From Candidatus Neomarinimicrobiota bacterium (GTDB lineage Bacteria; Fidelibacterota; Marinisomatia; Marinisomatales; S15-B10): a stretch of 50,347 nucleotides of DNA. Below, in pieces: positions 34,611-43,180 of this stretch. How positions within the stretch are numbered: position 1 is the stretch's first letter; the number at the start of each line of letters is the position of its first letter. The DNA lies in the NCBI GenBank assembly GCA_030743815.1, contig JASLRT010000014.1, forward strand, positions 1-50,347, read 5' to 3'. Below the pieces are notes generated by a model. It saw nothing but the letters and a program-made list of their open reading frames with translations. It made no database searches and had not been told where the DNA came from. A program made the position numbers and the translations under genes.

Positions 34611-37224
34611 ACTTCGATTTCAGTTCATCGAGTTTCTTCAGCGCTTCCAGAGGAGTCATCTGATTCACATCCAGCTGCGCCAGGGTTTTGCTAAATTCTG
34701 ATTCCTTTTTTGAGAAGAAATCCAACTGATCTTTCGACTCTGCTGCGTGTGTCGTTTCCGTTTTTTCCGGCGTCCTGTGCTGGATGAGACCGGTCAGTAT
34801 TTCGGAAGCTCTGCCTATCACCTTCTGCGGTAGTCCAGCCATCAGGGCGACATGGATGCCGTAACTCTTATCACACGGACCGGGTACAATCTTGCGCAGA
34901 AATACGATATGATCGCCAAACTCTTTTACCGCCACATTGTAGTTGACCACCCTTTCGAGCATCGTTTCCAGCTCAGTCAGTTCGTGGTAGTGCGTCGCAA
35001 AAACAGTTCTTGACGCTGCCTCAGGCGTATTGTGAAGATATTCCGTAATGGCCCATGCCAGGGAGAGGCCATCGTAGGTAGCGGTACCCCTACCGATTTC
35101 ATCAAACAGGATCAGGCTCCTCGGAGTAGCGTTATTGAGGATATTGGCTGCTTCTGTCATTTCCACCATGAAAGTCGATTCACCGCCGGCCAGATTGTCA
35201 CTGGCGCCGACGCGAGTAAAGAGGCGATCGACAATGCCGATTCTTGCCTTCTGCGCCGGAACGAAACTCCCGCATTGAGCCAGAAGAACGGTAAGTCCTA
35301 TCTGCCGCAAATAGGTCGATTTGCCCGCCATATTGGGTCCCGTAATCAGCAGAATCTGATCGGAGCTTGCTTCCAGCGTAAGGTCGTTGGCGATGAACTT
35401 TTCCCCTACCGGCAACAGTGATTCCACTACGGGATGTCGGGATTCAATAAGCTTCATAGTCGGCTCTTCAACCAGCTCCGGCTTCGTCCAGCGGTGTGAC
35501 AGTGCTACTTCCGCCAGGGCAGCGTAGAGATCAACCTGGCTCAGCAGATGAGCATTGTGCTGGATGGACGATGAAAAGGTCAGTATCGCCAGCATGAGTT
35601 CATCGAATATGCGCGCCTCTATTCTTTGAATTCTCTCATCCGCACTCAGGATCTTTTCTTCATACTCCTTCAGCTCCGGCGTAACGAACCGTTCAGCATT
35701 GACCAGCGTCTGCTTACGGATATAGTCCTCAGGAACTTTGGCCAGATGGGTCTTCGTAATTTCGAGATAATAGCCGAACACCTTATTGTAGCCGATTTTA
35801 AGAGACGGAATACCGGTCTTCTCCTTTTCCGTTTGTTCAAGTCCGGCTATCCAGCTTTTGCCTCCACTGGAAATGGATCTCAATTCGTCAAGCTCTCCAT
35901 CAACACCTTTTCTGATGACGCCCCCATGAGACAGGAGCATCGGAGGTGTATCTTCCAGAATGTCATCAATTTTGGCAACAGCGTCGCTTAAATCAGCGAA
36001 ATTTTCCGCGATACTCTTTAACGAACTGTTCTCAGCTGCCAGCAACAGATCTGCTATAACGGGCATCAGTTTCAGGGTCGATTTCAAACCGAACACATCT
36101 CGCGGCGTAGCCCGCCCCCGGCTGAGCTTACCTGTAAGGCGCTCGACATCGGAACAATTACTAAGAATCCGCCTCACATCACTGCGCAAAGTTTCATCAT
36201 TGAAAAACCCTTCCACGCCACTGAGCCACCTCTCGATCCTGTTTCGATCCAGTGAAGGATTTTTCAGTCTGTGCCGCAGGAGCCGGCCGCCTCCGCCAGT
36301 AATTGTTTCGTCCAGAATGCTGATAAGTGTCCCGTGAGTCCCCTGGGTCAAAAGGGAGGTGAAGACCTCCAGATTCCTGACTGTAAAATCATCTAGACCC
36401 ATCCGTTCGCCATCGCGCAGGGGTGTAAGTTTGGTGATATGGCGCAGGCTGCTCTGAATGTTTTGCTCAACATAGCGCAGGATAACACCGGCGGCCGAAA
36501 CGCCTGCTGTCATGTTATCACATCCGAATCCTTTGAGAGATTTCACCTTAAAGTGAGCATGGAGAGCTTCGCGGCAAACTTTCTCATCAAACGCCCATTC
36601 ATCCATCTGCGAAAGAAACGGCTTCATCTTTTGAAACCATTGGGAAGCTGTAATGCTGTCACTATCGGAGACTATGATCTCCCGCGGTGAGAAACGGACG
36701 AGATTTTCGGCCACATTTTCCTCACCACATTCTCCCACAAAAAATTCCCCCGTAGAGTGATCAAGCATGGCAAAGCCGACGCGGTCAGAACCGTACTTCA
36801 CCGCCCCCAGAAACGTGTTCGATTTCCGCCCTTCCTTTTCATCGTGAATAGCGGTGCCGGGCGTTACGACTTCCACTACCTCGCGCTTTACGATCCCCTT
36901 GGCCGTTTTCGGATCTTCAACCTGTTCACAGATGGCCACCCTGATTCCTGAATCGACTAGCCGAGGCAGGTAGCTATCGAGGGTGTGGTGAGGAAAACCG
37001 GCAAGGGGGACTTCTTTGGCGGCGCCGTTAGCCCGCTTGGTTAAAGTTATTCCCAGAACCTTCGCGGTCACTCTGGCGTCATCATCGAAGGTTTCATAAA
37101 AGTCCCCCATCCTGAAAAGAAGCAAACTTTCCGGATGCTGCCGTTTGACATCGTAATACTGTCGCATGAGGGGCGTCATACCGTCTGCTGAAGATTTTCC
37201 TCTCTTTTTGGCCGCCGCACTCAT
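34600..37224 (-). CDS. mutS: DNA mismatch repair protein MutS
   Basis: Recognises mismatches and starts repair. It has 874 residues. Domain I includes the mismatch-reading FRMGDFYETF (Phe-x-Glu, about 42-45). Connector, lever and clamp follow. The ATPase has Walker A TGPNMAGKST (about 628), Walker B LILFDEIGRGT and the C-terminal helix-turn-helix region. The start overlaps the selB stop (ATGA). No truncation or frameshift is seen. Confidence 0.97.
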   Translation of the reverse strand: MSAAAKKRGKSSADGMTPLMRQYYDVKRQHPESLLLFRMGDFYETFDDDARVTAKVLGITLTKRANGAAKEVPLAGFPHHTLDSYLPRLVDSGIRVAICEQVEDPKTAKGIVKREVVEVVTPGTAIHDEKEGRKSNTFLGAVKYGSDRVGFAMLDHSTGEFFVGECGEENVAENLVRFSPREIIVSDSDSITASQWFQKMKPFLSQMDEWAFDEKVCREALHAHFKVKSLKGFGCDNMTAGVSAAGVILRYVEQNIQSSLRHITKLTPLRDGERMGLDDFTVRNLEVFTSLLTQGTHGTLISILDETITGGGGRLLRHRLKNPSLDRNRIERWLSGVEGFFNDETLRSDVRRILSNCSDVERLTGKLSRGRATPRDVFGLKSTLKLMPVIADLLLAAENSSLKSIAENFADLSDAVAKIDDILEDTPPMLLSHGGVIRKGVDGELDELRSISSGGKSWIAGLEQTEKEKTGIPSLKIGYNKVFGYYLEITKTHLAKVPEDYIRKQTLVNAERFVTPELKEYEEKILSADERIQRIEARIFDELMLAILTFSSSIQHNAHLLSQVDLYAALAEVALSHRWTKPELVEEPTMKLIESRHPVVESLLPVGEKFIANDLTLEASSDQILLITGPNMAGKSTYLRQIGLTVLLAQCGSFVPAQKARIGIVDRLFTRVGASDNLAGGESTFMVEMTEAANILNNATPRSLILFDEIGRGTATYDGLSLAWAITEYLHNTPEAASRTVFATHYHELTELETMLERVVNYNVAVKEFGDHIVFLRKIVPGPCDKSYGIHVALMAGLPQKVIGRASEILTGLIQHRTPEKTETTHAAESKDQLDFFSKKESEFSKTLAQLDVNQMTPLEALKKLDELKSKYGL

Positions 37225-39104
37225 GAGTTCAATATCCTGTGATCACCTTCTCTCTGCGTTATCTGGTGCTCATCCAGATATTCCAGCAGTGGGATGGCAT
37301 GCTTCCGAGTTGTATGCGTAATGGATTTGAAATCGTTCACCGGAAGGAGTGCCGCCGAGCGGAAAAAATCGCGTACCTTCTGTTCTAGTTTCACCAGGTT
37401 ATCCCTGTGGTACCAGAGATCCCTGTTTACCTCATCAACTCGATCCTGATCCTTCAAGACATGTAGAATGGGCAGCAAATCGCTAGAGGAAACCTCCAGT
37501 AAGGAGGCAAGATCGGATACGTTCGGCGGTGTAAGATTCGACCGGCGAAGCTTAACCTCCACCCTTTCAGCCAGTTCCTTGTCCTTATCACTCAGTTCAA
37601 TGTGAAATCCTTTCAGTGAGACAAGCCCCTGCGCTAGTCCAACCTCTCCATCAGAAACGAGTTGTTCTGTTAAAAAGTTAAAAGCGGTTTGGCTCAATTT
37701 AAGCTGTTGCCGCAGTTCTTCTTTCGGAATCCCCTTGCGGTAAAGGCGCTGTTTATGCGACGTCTGCAACACGCGTCTGTAATCTTCAGCCAGCGATTCG
37801 CTATCAGAGCACAGTAAGATGAACGGATCATCAGGCGCTCCGAACCTTTCCACCTCCAAGCCCGAAAGTAATACCTCGAGATGCTCACATGAGATTTGCC
37901 ACTTTGCTGCCCACTGTTTCAAGCTTAACGGCCTTTTCATTGAAGCTCCAAGGAAGAGTACCAATCTCTGCTGTTCATTTTCACCCTTGAGAAGTGTGAG
38001 CCACTGCCTGGCTTCCTTCCACTTCATCGGTGCCGCGGGATCGATGACGGTGCCCCCGCCGATGGTCACTGCCGGTGAGTAAAACCTGATTATGACAGGA
38101 TCATCCACCGCTACAGCCACACTCTTTTCCAGTCTTATGAGAGCTGCAGACTCCTCCCCCGGCTTCAACTTCTTCTTACCGGATTTGTCAGCCAGATAGA
38201 CTCGACCCATTACCTCATCAGTTCCCACGTGAACACGAACCCGCTGTTCATGTTTGATACTTCTTTCACTCCTGTCGAGAACTTTGAGCATCACACCAAT
38301 CTCGCTAGAAGGGTGCATGAACTCTTTCGCTACAACCTGTGAACCGCGGTAGATTTTTTCTTTGTCACCTCCGCTCAGATTGAGAGCTGCCCGGTCTCCC
38401 AGTGAGACGCTGGCAACTTCGTTACCGTGGGACTGGAGTCCCCGAATCTTCACTTTCATCTGCGCCGGCAGTATCTCCAGTTCATCTCCCGTGGCGGCTG
38501 AACCACTCACTACCGTCCCGGTAACGACTGTTCCGAACCCTTTCATGGCAAATGCCCTGTCTATAAATAGGCGAAAGAATCCCCGGTCCGCTTTTTCGAC
38601 CACATCGCCTGACAGATCCAGCAGAACCTGCCTCAGTTCCTCAACACCGTCCCCGGTTACGGTGGAGACTCTGACAATCGGCGCCGCCGCCAGAAAGGAA
38701 CCTTTGACGTAGTCGCGAACATCTTCCTCCAGAAGATCGAGCCAGTCAGTATCCTGCGCCAGATCGACTTTTGTGATGGCGATACAGCCGGACTTCACAC
38801 CTAGAAGCTTCAGGATGTCCAGATGTTCTTTTGTCTGAGGCATGATGCCGTCATCGGCGGCGACGGTTACGAGGGCGATATCAACAGTAGTGACACCCGC
38901 CATCATATTGCGGATGAATCGCTCATGTCCCGGCACATCGATGATCGTGATGTCATCGCTCAGGAAAGCGAAACCGAGATCAATAGTCATACCCCGTTCC
39001 TGCTCTGCCGGCAGGTGATCCGTATTCATGCCTGTCAGCGCCTCCACCAGAGCCGTCTTGCCGTGATCGATATGTCCCGCCGTGCCGATGACCACCTGCT
39101 TCAT
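37221..39104 (-). CDS. selB: Selenocysteine-specific elongation factor SelB
   Basis: The GTPase that brings Sec-tRNA(Sec) to UGA codons marked by a SECIS hairpin. It has 627 residues. The G domain has G1 GHIDHGKT (10-17), DVPGHERFIRNM and TKVD. Three beta-barrel domains then lie up to about residue 370. The C-terminal winged helices (about 380-620) that bind the SECIS RNA are present, though low in similarity by eye. It is coupled to selA and mutS by ATGA overlaps. Confidence 0.95.
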   Translation of the reverse strand: MKQVVIGTAGHIDHGKTALVEALTGMNTDHLPAEQERGMTIDLGFAFLSDDITIIDVPGHERFIRNMMAGVTTVDIALVTVAADDGIMPQTKEHLDILKLLGVKSGCIAITKVDLAQDTDWLDLLEEDVRDYVKGSFLAAAPIVRVSTVTGDGVEELRQVLLDLSGDVVEKADRGFFRLFIDRAFAMKGFGTVVTGTVVSGSAATGDELEILPAQMKVKIRGLQSHGNEVASVSLGDRAALNLSGGDKEKIYRGSQVVAKEFMHPSSEIGVMLKVLDRSERSIKHEQRVRVHVGTDEVMGRVYLADKSGKKKLKPGEESAALIRLEKSVAVAVDDPVIIRFYSPAVTIGGGTVIDPAAPMKWKEARQWLTLLKGENEQQRLVLFLGASMKRPLSLKQWAAKWQISCEHLEVLLSGLEVERFGAPDDPFILLCSDSESLAEDYRRVLQTSHKQRLYRKGIPKEELRQQLKLSQTAFNFLTEQLVSDGEVGLAQGLVSLKGFHIELSDKDKELAERVEVKLRRSNLTPPNVSDLASLLEVSSSDLLPILHVLKDQDRVDEVNRDLWYHRDNLVKLEQKVRDFFRSAALLPVNDFKSITHTTRKHAIPLLEYLDEHQITQREGDHRILNS

Positions 39105-40483
39105 AACCCACTATCTCCACGCGCCACCTTCTCCAGCACAGTCTTCAATTTAGAATAGTGATCTGGCAGGACCGCCTTCAGATCGATAAAGAATCGGTTT
39201 CCTGAAATGTATCCCAGAACGGGCGGCTCGGATTGGCGGAAGCGACGCGCAAGATGGGAAGGCTTAACTTCTGTCTTATTGAACTTGAGCGCAACACTGT
39301 CGAGTGTCTCAGTGGGCAGTGATCCACTGCCGGCTTCCACTTCGGTTTCCACAAGTTCGATACCTAATCGATTGACGGTCTTCCTGCTGAGATTCGTAAG
39401 CAGCTTGTTGCCGCGCCGCCTCAACGTCTTTGACGCAGTTGTCAACAGTGAAAAAGTGAGATTGTCTTTCGTGACAGACATATCACGAAAAGTATGCATC
39501 GTCTGCTCAAGCAAGAGTAGAGTCATTTTATCGCACCGTAGTGCGCGGTAGAGCGGATTTCTGTGCAGCTTTACAATCAGACTTTTTCTCCCGGCGATGA
39601 CACCGGCTTGAGGACCTCCCAGAAGCTTATCCCCTGAAAATGTGATCAGATCAGCACCCTGTTTTACCATTTGGACTGCCACCGGTTCAGCGGGCAATCC
39701 CACCCCTTGAAGATCAAAGAGAGCGCCGCTGCCGAGGTCTACGATAAGTGGTACGCGTTTCTTGCGTGCCAGTACCGACAGCTCAGATGTGGCTACCTCA
39801 TTAGTGAATCCAAGGACACGGTAATTACTTGTATGAACAACAAGAATTGCACCCGTATCTTTGGAAACACTTTTCTCATAATCACGAAAATGGGTACGGT
39901 TAGTGGTGCCGATTTCTACCAGTCGTGCTCCGCTCTTGGCTACAACTTCAGGAATCCGGAAAGAGCCGCCGATTTCGACCATCTGTCCTCTCGATATAAT
40001 CACTTCCTTCCTTTCGGCGAGGCTGTTCAGAGCCAAGAGAACAGCGGCGGCGTTGTTATTCACCACGAGCACCGACTCTGCTCCGGTCAAAGACGAGAGG
40101 AGTGGCTCAATGTGATGAAGCCTCTCACCCCGTTTACCGGTGGCAAGGTCGACCTCTAGAGCAGTGTACCCGGCCGCATCTCCGGCAACTTTTGAAAGGA
40201 ACTTCTTTGACAGCGGCGCCCGCCCCAGGCCGGTGTGAAGGACTATTCCCGTCCCATTGATGACTTGGCAGAAACCGGATACAGAGGCCTCCGCTACCGC
40301 TTGCCTAACCAACTCCAGTACAGCCTGCTTATCAGGCAGCGGTTTACCATTTCTGGCCATGTTTCTAAGGAGAGTCAGTTCTCTTCTCACAATATCGGAA
40401 ATATAGCCCCGAGGAAGATCAATCTCTTCACAGGAAAGTGACTCGAGAATCGAGTTAACAGAAGGGATGTCATGCAGCTTCAA
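39101..40483 (-). CDS. selA: L-seryl-tRNA(Sec) selenium transferase SelA
   Basis: The PLP enzyme that turns seryl-tRNA(Sec) into selenocysteyl-tRNA(Sec) with selenophosphate. It has 460 residues, normal size. The N-terminal tRNA-binding domain is followed by VINGTGIVLHTGLGRAPLS and the PLP-lysine motif FSGDKLLGGPQAG (about residue 284). The start is TTG at 40483 with GAGG eight bases upstream; no ATG gives the usual N terminus. It is followed by selB. selD and tRNA-Sec are not in the window. Confidence 0.95.
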   Translation of the reverse strand: MKLHDIPSVNSILESLSCEEIDLPRGYISDIVRRELTLLRNMARNGKPLPDKQAVLELVRQAVAEASVSGFCQVINGTGIVLHTGLGRAPLSKKFLSKVAGDAAGYTALEVDLATGKRGERLHHIEPLLSSLTGAESVLVVNNNAAAVLLALNSLAERKEVIISRGQMVEIGGSFRIPEVVAKSGARLVEIGTTNRTHFRDYEKSVSKDTGAILVVHTSNYRVLGFTNEVATSELSVLARKKRVPLIVDLGSGALFDLQGVGLPAEPVAVQMVKQGADLITFSGDKLLGGPQAGVIAGRKSLIVKLHRNPLYRALRCDKMTLLLLEQTMHTFRDMSVTKDNLTFSLLTTASKTLRRRGNKLLTNLSRKTVNRLGIELVETEVEAGSGSLPTETLDSVALKFNKTEVKPSHLARRFRQSEPPVLGYISGNRFFIDLKAVLPDHYSKLKTVLEKVARGDSGL

Positions 40484-40503
40484 CTAAGATTCCTCACTTT
40501 TCG

Positions 40504-40532
40504 AAGATAGAGGATGACATATTGAAATGCAA
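40504..40532 (-). promoter_or_regulatory. Probable promoter of selA-selB-mutS
   Basis: TTGCAT (40532-40527) and TATCTT (40509-40504) separated by 17 bases, in the 66-base gap after the MFS gene. The predicted start near 40497 would give a leader of about 14 bases. Confidence 0.45.
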
Positions 40533-40549
40533 GGGAATCCGTGCTGACT

Positions 40550-41713
40550 TTATCGAATTGCTCGTCTCAAGAAGAGGGCCACAAAGAATACCATGAACAT
40601 CAGTATCGCTACGAAAGGAAATACCATTGAAACACCGTATTTCACAGCGAGGTTCCCGCCGAATCCGGACGCGAGCGATCCGATTCCGAAGCTAAGGAAG
40701 AATGAGATGCCGTAGCCGAGGCCGCGGGAGGTATCGGAAGTGAAACTGGCGATAAGAGAATTCCCGATTGGTTGAATCATAAAATGAACAACACCCAGTA
40801 AGATGCCACTCAGAATCATAATTCCGCTGTTGTTCATTCCGAACGCAATGAGCAGCGGAATGTGGGCAATGGCGATCAACTGCACCAGACGCACCTTGTC
40901 AAATCTATCACCCCACCTTCCACCAAGGAGCTGTCCCGGGATACCGGCAACGAGTACGAGGGTAGCGAAGAAGCCCCCTTTTACAACACCGTCAAGACCT
41001 TCGAATACCCCTTCCAGGTTTTCGCTGAAATGGATAGGCATATAGGTAGAAAAGCCGTAGAAGGTGAGCCCGATGAGTACCGCAATGATGTAATACATGA
41101 AAAGCGGGAGTATCCTGGTGGGACCGTCATGAACGACGTTTTCTTCATGGACGGCTGTTTTCCTTGTGGGAATCACGATCGCAGTTACAGCTGCGAGGGC
41201 GAGACAGAACAGCGCGAGCGAGCCGTAGGCCCAGCGCCACGAAATATTTATAGCCAGCCACGCCGCCAGCAGAGGACCCGCCGCAAGGCCTGCACTACCG
41301 GCAATCCCGTGATATCCCATGGCCCTGCTTGTCTGACGAATTCTACGCGAAATGAGGGTGAGTCCGGCGGGATGATAGATGGAGCAGAACAGTCCTAGCA
41401 TCATGAGGGCAACTGTCAATGTCGTCAGATCTCGCGAAATTACGACCATGATTCCAGATGCTGCGGCACCCAGCAGATAAATAAGAAGTAGTTTCCGGCC
41501 GCCAATCTTCCGCTCAATCCATCCTGCAGGGATAGCACCAAGTCCGAACATGAAATTCGAGATCATATAAACCCATCCCAGAGTACTGAGGTTGACTTCA
41601 AACTCTTTCATCAGCAGGCTCATGATAGCCGGAAAGATGAGCATCGCGCTGTGAACGGTAAAATGACTCAACCCTGTCAGGAGGAGGAGGATCTTGGAAT
41701 CACTTGAAAACAT
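40550..41713 (-). CDS. Major facilitator superfamily transporter
   Basis: A 387-residue membrane protein with about twelve hydrophobic helices. The MFS loop 2-3 signature is present in variant form (GWIERKIGGRKLLL). The relaxed GxxxxxDxFD copy between helices 8 and 9 reads LLGGRWGDRFDKVRLV. The closest family flavour by eye is the fosmidomycin-resistance/sugar-efflux type of MFS, but the substrate is unknown. It stands alone, 103 bases after rplS with no clear promoter or Shine-Dalgarno sequence. Confidence 0.85.
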   Translation of the reverse strand: MFSSDSKILLLLTGLSHFTVHSAMLIFPAIMSLLMKEFEVNLSTLGWVYMISNFMFGLGAIPAGWIERKIGGRKLLLIYLLGAAASGIMVVISRDLTTLTVALMMLGLFCSIYHPAGLTLISRRIRQTSRAMGYHGIAGSAGLAAGPLLAAWLAINISWRWAYGSLALFCLALAAVTAIVIPTRKTAVHEENVVHDGPTRILPLFMYYIIAVLIGLTFYGFSTYMPIHFSENLEGVFEGLDGVVKGGFFATLVLVAGIPGQLLGGRWGDRFDKVRLVQLIAIAHIPLLIAFGMNNSGIMILSGILLGVVHFMIQPIGNSLIASFTSDTSRGLGYGISFFLSFGIGSLASGFGGNLAVKYGVSMVFPFVAILMFMVFFVALFLRRAIR

Positions 41714-41816
41714 CAGCTTGAAGCTGTGACGAGCGTGGCGCGGCCCGGCAAGTTGAAAGAGGAGTTACCAGGCCTGAAGCTGGTTCGATCTGTTGGGGGC
41801 AGTCCAGAAGAATCTG

Positions 41817-42158
41817 CTAGCGCCGCTCCTTGATCCTGGCAGCTTTGCCTTTGAGCTTTCTCAGATAATAGAGTTTGGCCCGCCTGACCTTCCCGCGACG
41901 AACAACATTAACGCTTTCGATGTTAGGCGAGTGGAGTGGAAAGATTGTTTCAACACCTACATTGGATGCGATTCTTCTGATGGTAAAAGTAGAATTTGTT
42001 CCACTCCCTTTTTTCGAAAGGACAACACCTTCAAAGCGTTGAGTCCTCTCTCTTCCGCCTTCAACGATTTTTACACTTACGGCAACCGTGTCGCCGGCGC
42101 GAAAATGTGGGATATCACTTCTTTCCTGATCTTGCGATAATTCGTGTGCCTGAACCAT
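41817..42158 (-). CDS. rplS: Ribosomal protein L19
   Basis: A 113-residue 50S subunit protein at the inter-subunit interface. It has the conserved [28 protein letters not shown] segment and the [28 protein letters not shown] end. It is the last gene of the ffh-rpsP-khpA-trmD-rplS operon, nine bases after trmD. There is nothing unusual in its length. Confidence 0.97.
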   Translation of the reverse strand: MVQAHELSQDQERSDIPHFRAGDTVAVSVKIVEGGRERTQRFEGVVLSKKGSGTNSTFTIRRIASNVGVETIFPLHSPNIESVNVVRRGKVRRAKLYYLRKLKGKAARIKERR

Positions 42159-42167
42159 TTTTCTACC

Positions 42168-42878
42168 TCACTTCGAAATCTCTTCCTGATATCGTTTCCA
42201 GAGATCAGGACGACTCTTTTTCGTTTTTGCCTCTCTCTTGGCTTTACGCCACTCTTCAATCCTGGCGTGATGACCACTCAATAGAACATCCGGCACCTTC
42301 GCTCCTCTTACCTTTTCCGGCCGCGTATAATGGGGATGATCCAGAAGCTGATGGGTGAAGGAATCGCTGGTAGCAGAATCGTGATCTCCCAAAACTTCCG
42401 GGATCAGTCTTACTACCGAATCAAGTATTACCATGGCGGGGAGTTCACCGCCTGTCACCACATAATCACCAATGGATATCTCGTCAGTGACTTCCATCTC
42501 CCTGATCCGTTCATCCATCCCTTTATAGTGTCCGCAGATGAATACCAAAGCTTCCTCCCTGGAAAGATCCCAAGCTTTTTCCTGGGTCAGGATCTCACCC
42601 TGGGGTGTTGGAAAGATTATTCTTAGGGCACCTTTACCTTTATAATCAGAGCGCACATGATCCATCGCCTTCAGTATCGGTTCCGCCATCATCACCATGC
42701 CCGTACCGCCACCAAAAGGATAATCATCGATCTGCCGGTATTTACCTTCAGTGTATTCCCTGATATCAACAGTATGATATGCCACGATGCCCTTCTCACC
42801 GGCGCGGCGAAGGATACTCTCCCCAATGATGGCTTCTACCATTTTGGGGAAAGGTGTCAAAATATATATCTGGTTCAT
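42168..42878 (-). CDS. trmD: tRNA (guanine37-N1)-methyltransferase TrmD
   Basis: Methylates G37 next to the anticodon and prevents frameshifting. It has 236 residues. It belongs to the SPOUT knot family, with the opening ILTPFPKMVEA, FGGGTGMVMMAEPIL, and the SAM-binding knot YVVTGGELPAMVILDSVVRLIPEVLG. It comes directly after khpA; the usual rimM gene in between is missing. Confidence 0.97.
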   Translation of the reverse strand: MNQIYILTPFPKMVEAIIGESILRRAGEKGIVAYHTVDIREYTEGKYRQIDDYPFGGGTGMVMMAEPILKAMDHVRSDYKGKGALRIIFPTPQGEILTQEKAWDLSREEALVFICGHYKGMDERIREMEVTDEISIGDYVVTGGELPAMVILDSVVRLIPEVLGDHDSATSDSFTHQLLDHPHYTRPEKVRGAKVPDVLLSGHHARIEEWRKAKREAKTKKSRPDLWKRYQEEISK

Positions 42879-42904
42879 CTCTCGTATACTTCTTAAGGAG
42901 ATTT

Positions 42905-43138
42905 CTACTCTACGATTTCCAGCAGCGCGCGCTTGCCGCCCCCCTTGGCGCTGATGGCTGATATAAAAGTTCGGAGAGCACCTGCCGTTCTGCCGCGCTT
43001 ACCGATAACCTTACCCAGATCACCATCGCCAACGCGCAATTCATAAATAATGGTTCGTTCGCTCTCCACTAGTGTTACTGTAACTTCATCTGGTTTATCC
43101 ACCAATTCCTTCACAATCCGCTCTATGAGATCTTCCAT
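42905..43138 (-). CDS. khpA: KH-domain RNA-binding protein KhpA
   Basis: A 77-residue single KH-domain protein (YlqC/KhpA family). The RNA-binding GxxG loop is in GKVIGKRGRTAGALRTF. In Gram-positive bacteria KhpA pairs with KhpB and acts in RNA regulation and cell elongation. It is placed between rpsP and trmD, its standard position. Confidence 0.93.
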   Translation of the reverse strand: MEDLIERIVKELVDKPDEVTVTLVESERTIIYELRVGDGDLGKVIGKRGRTAGALRTFISAISAKGGGKRALLEIVE

Positions 43139-43180
43139 GCCAAGCTCCTTACTCAGTCACTTGATTCCGACTGATCCATC

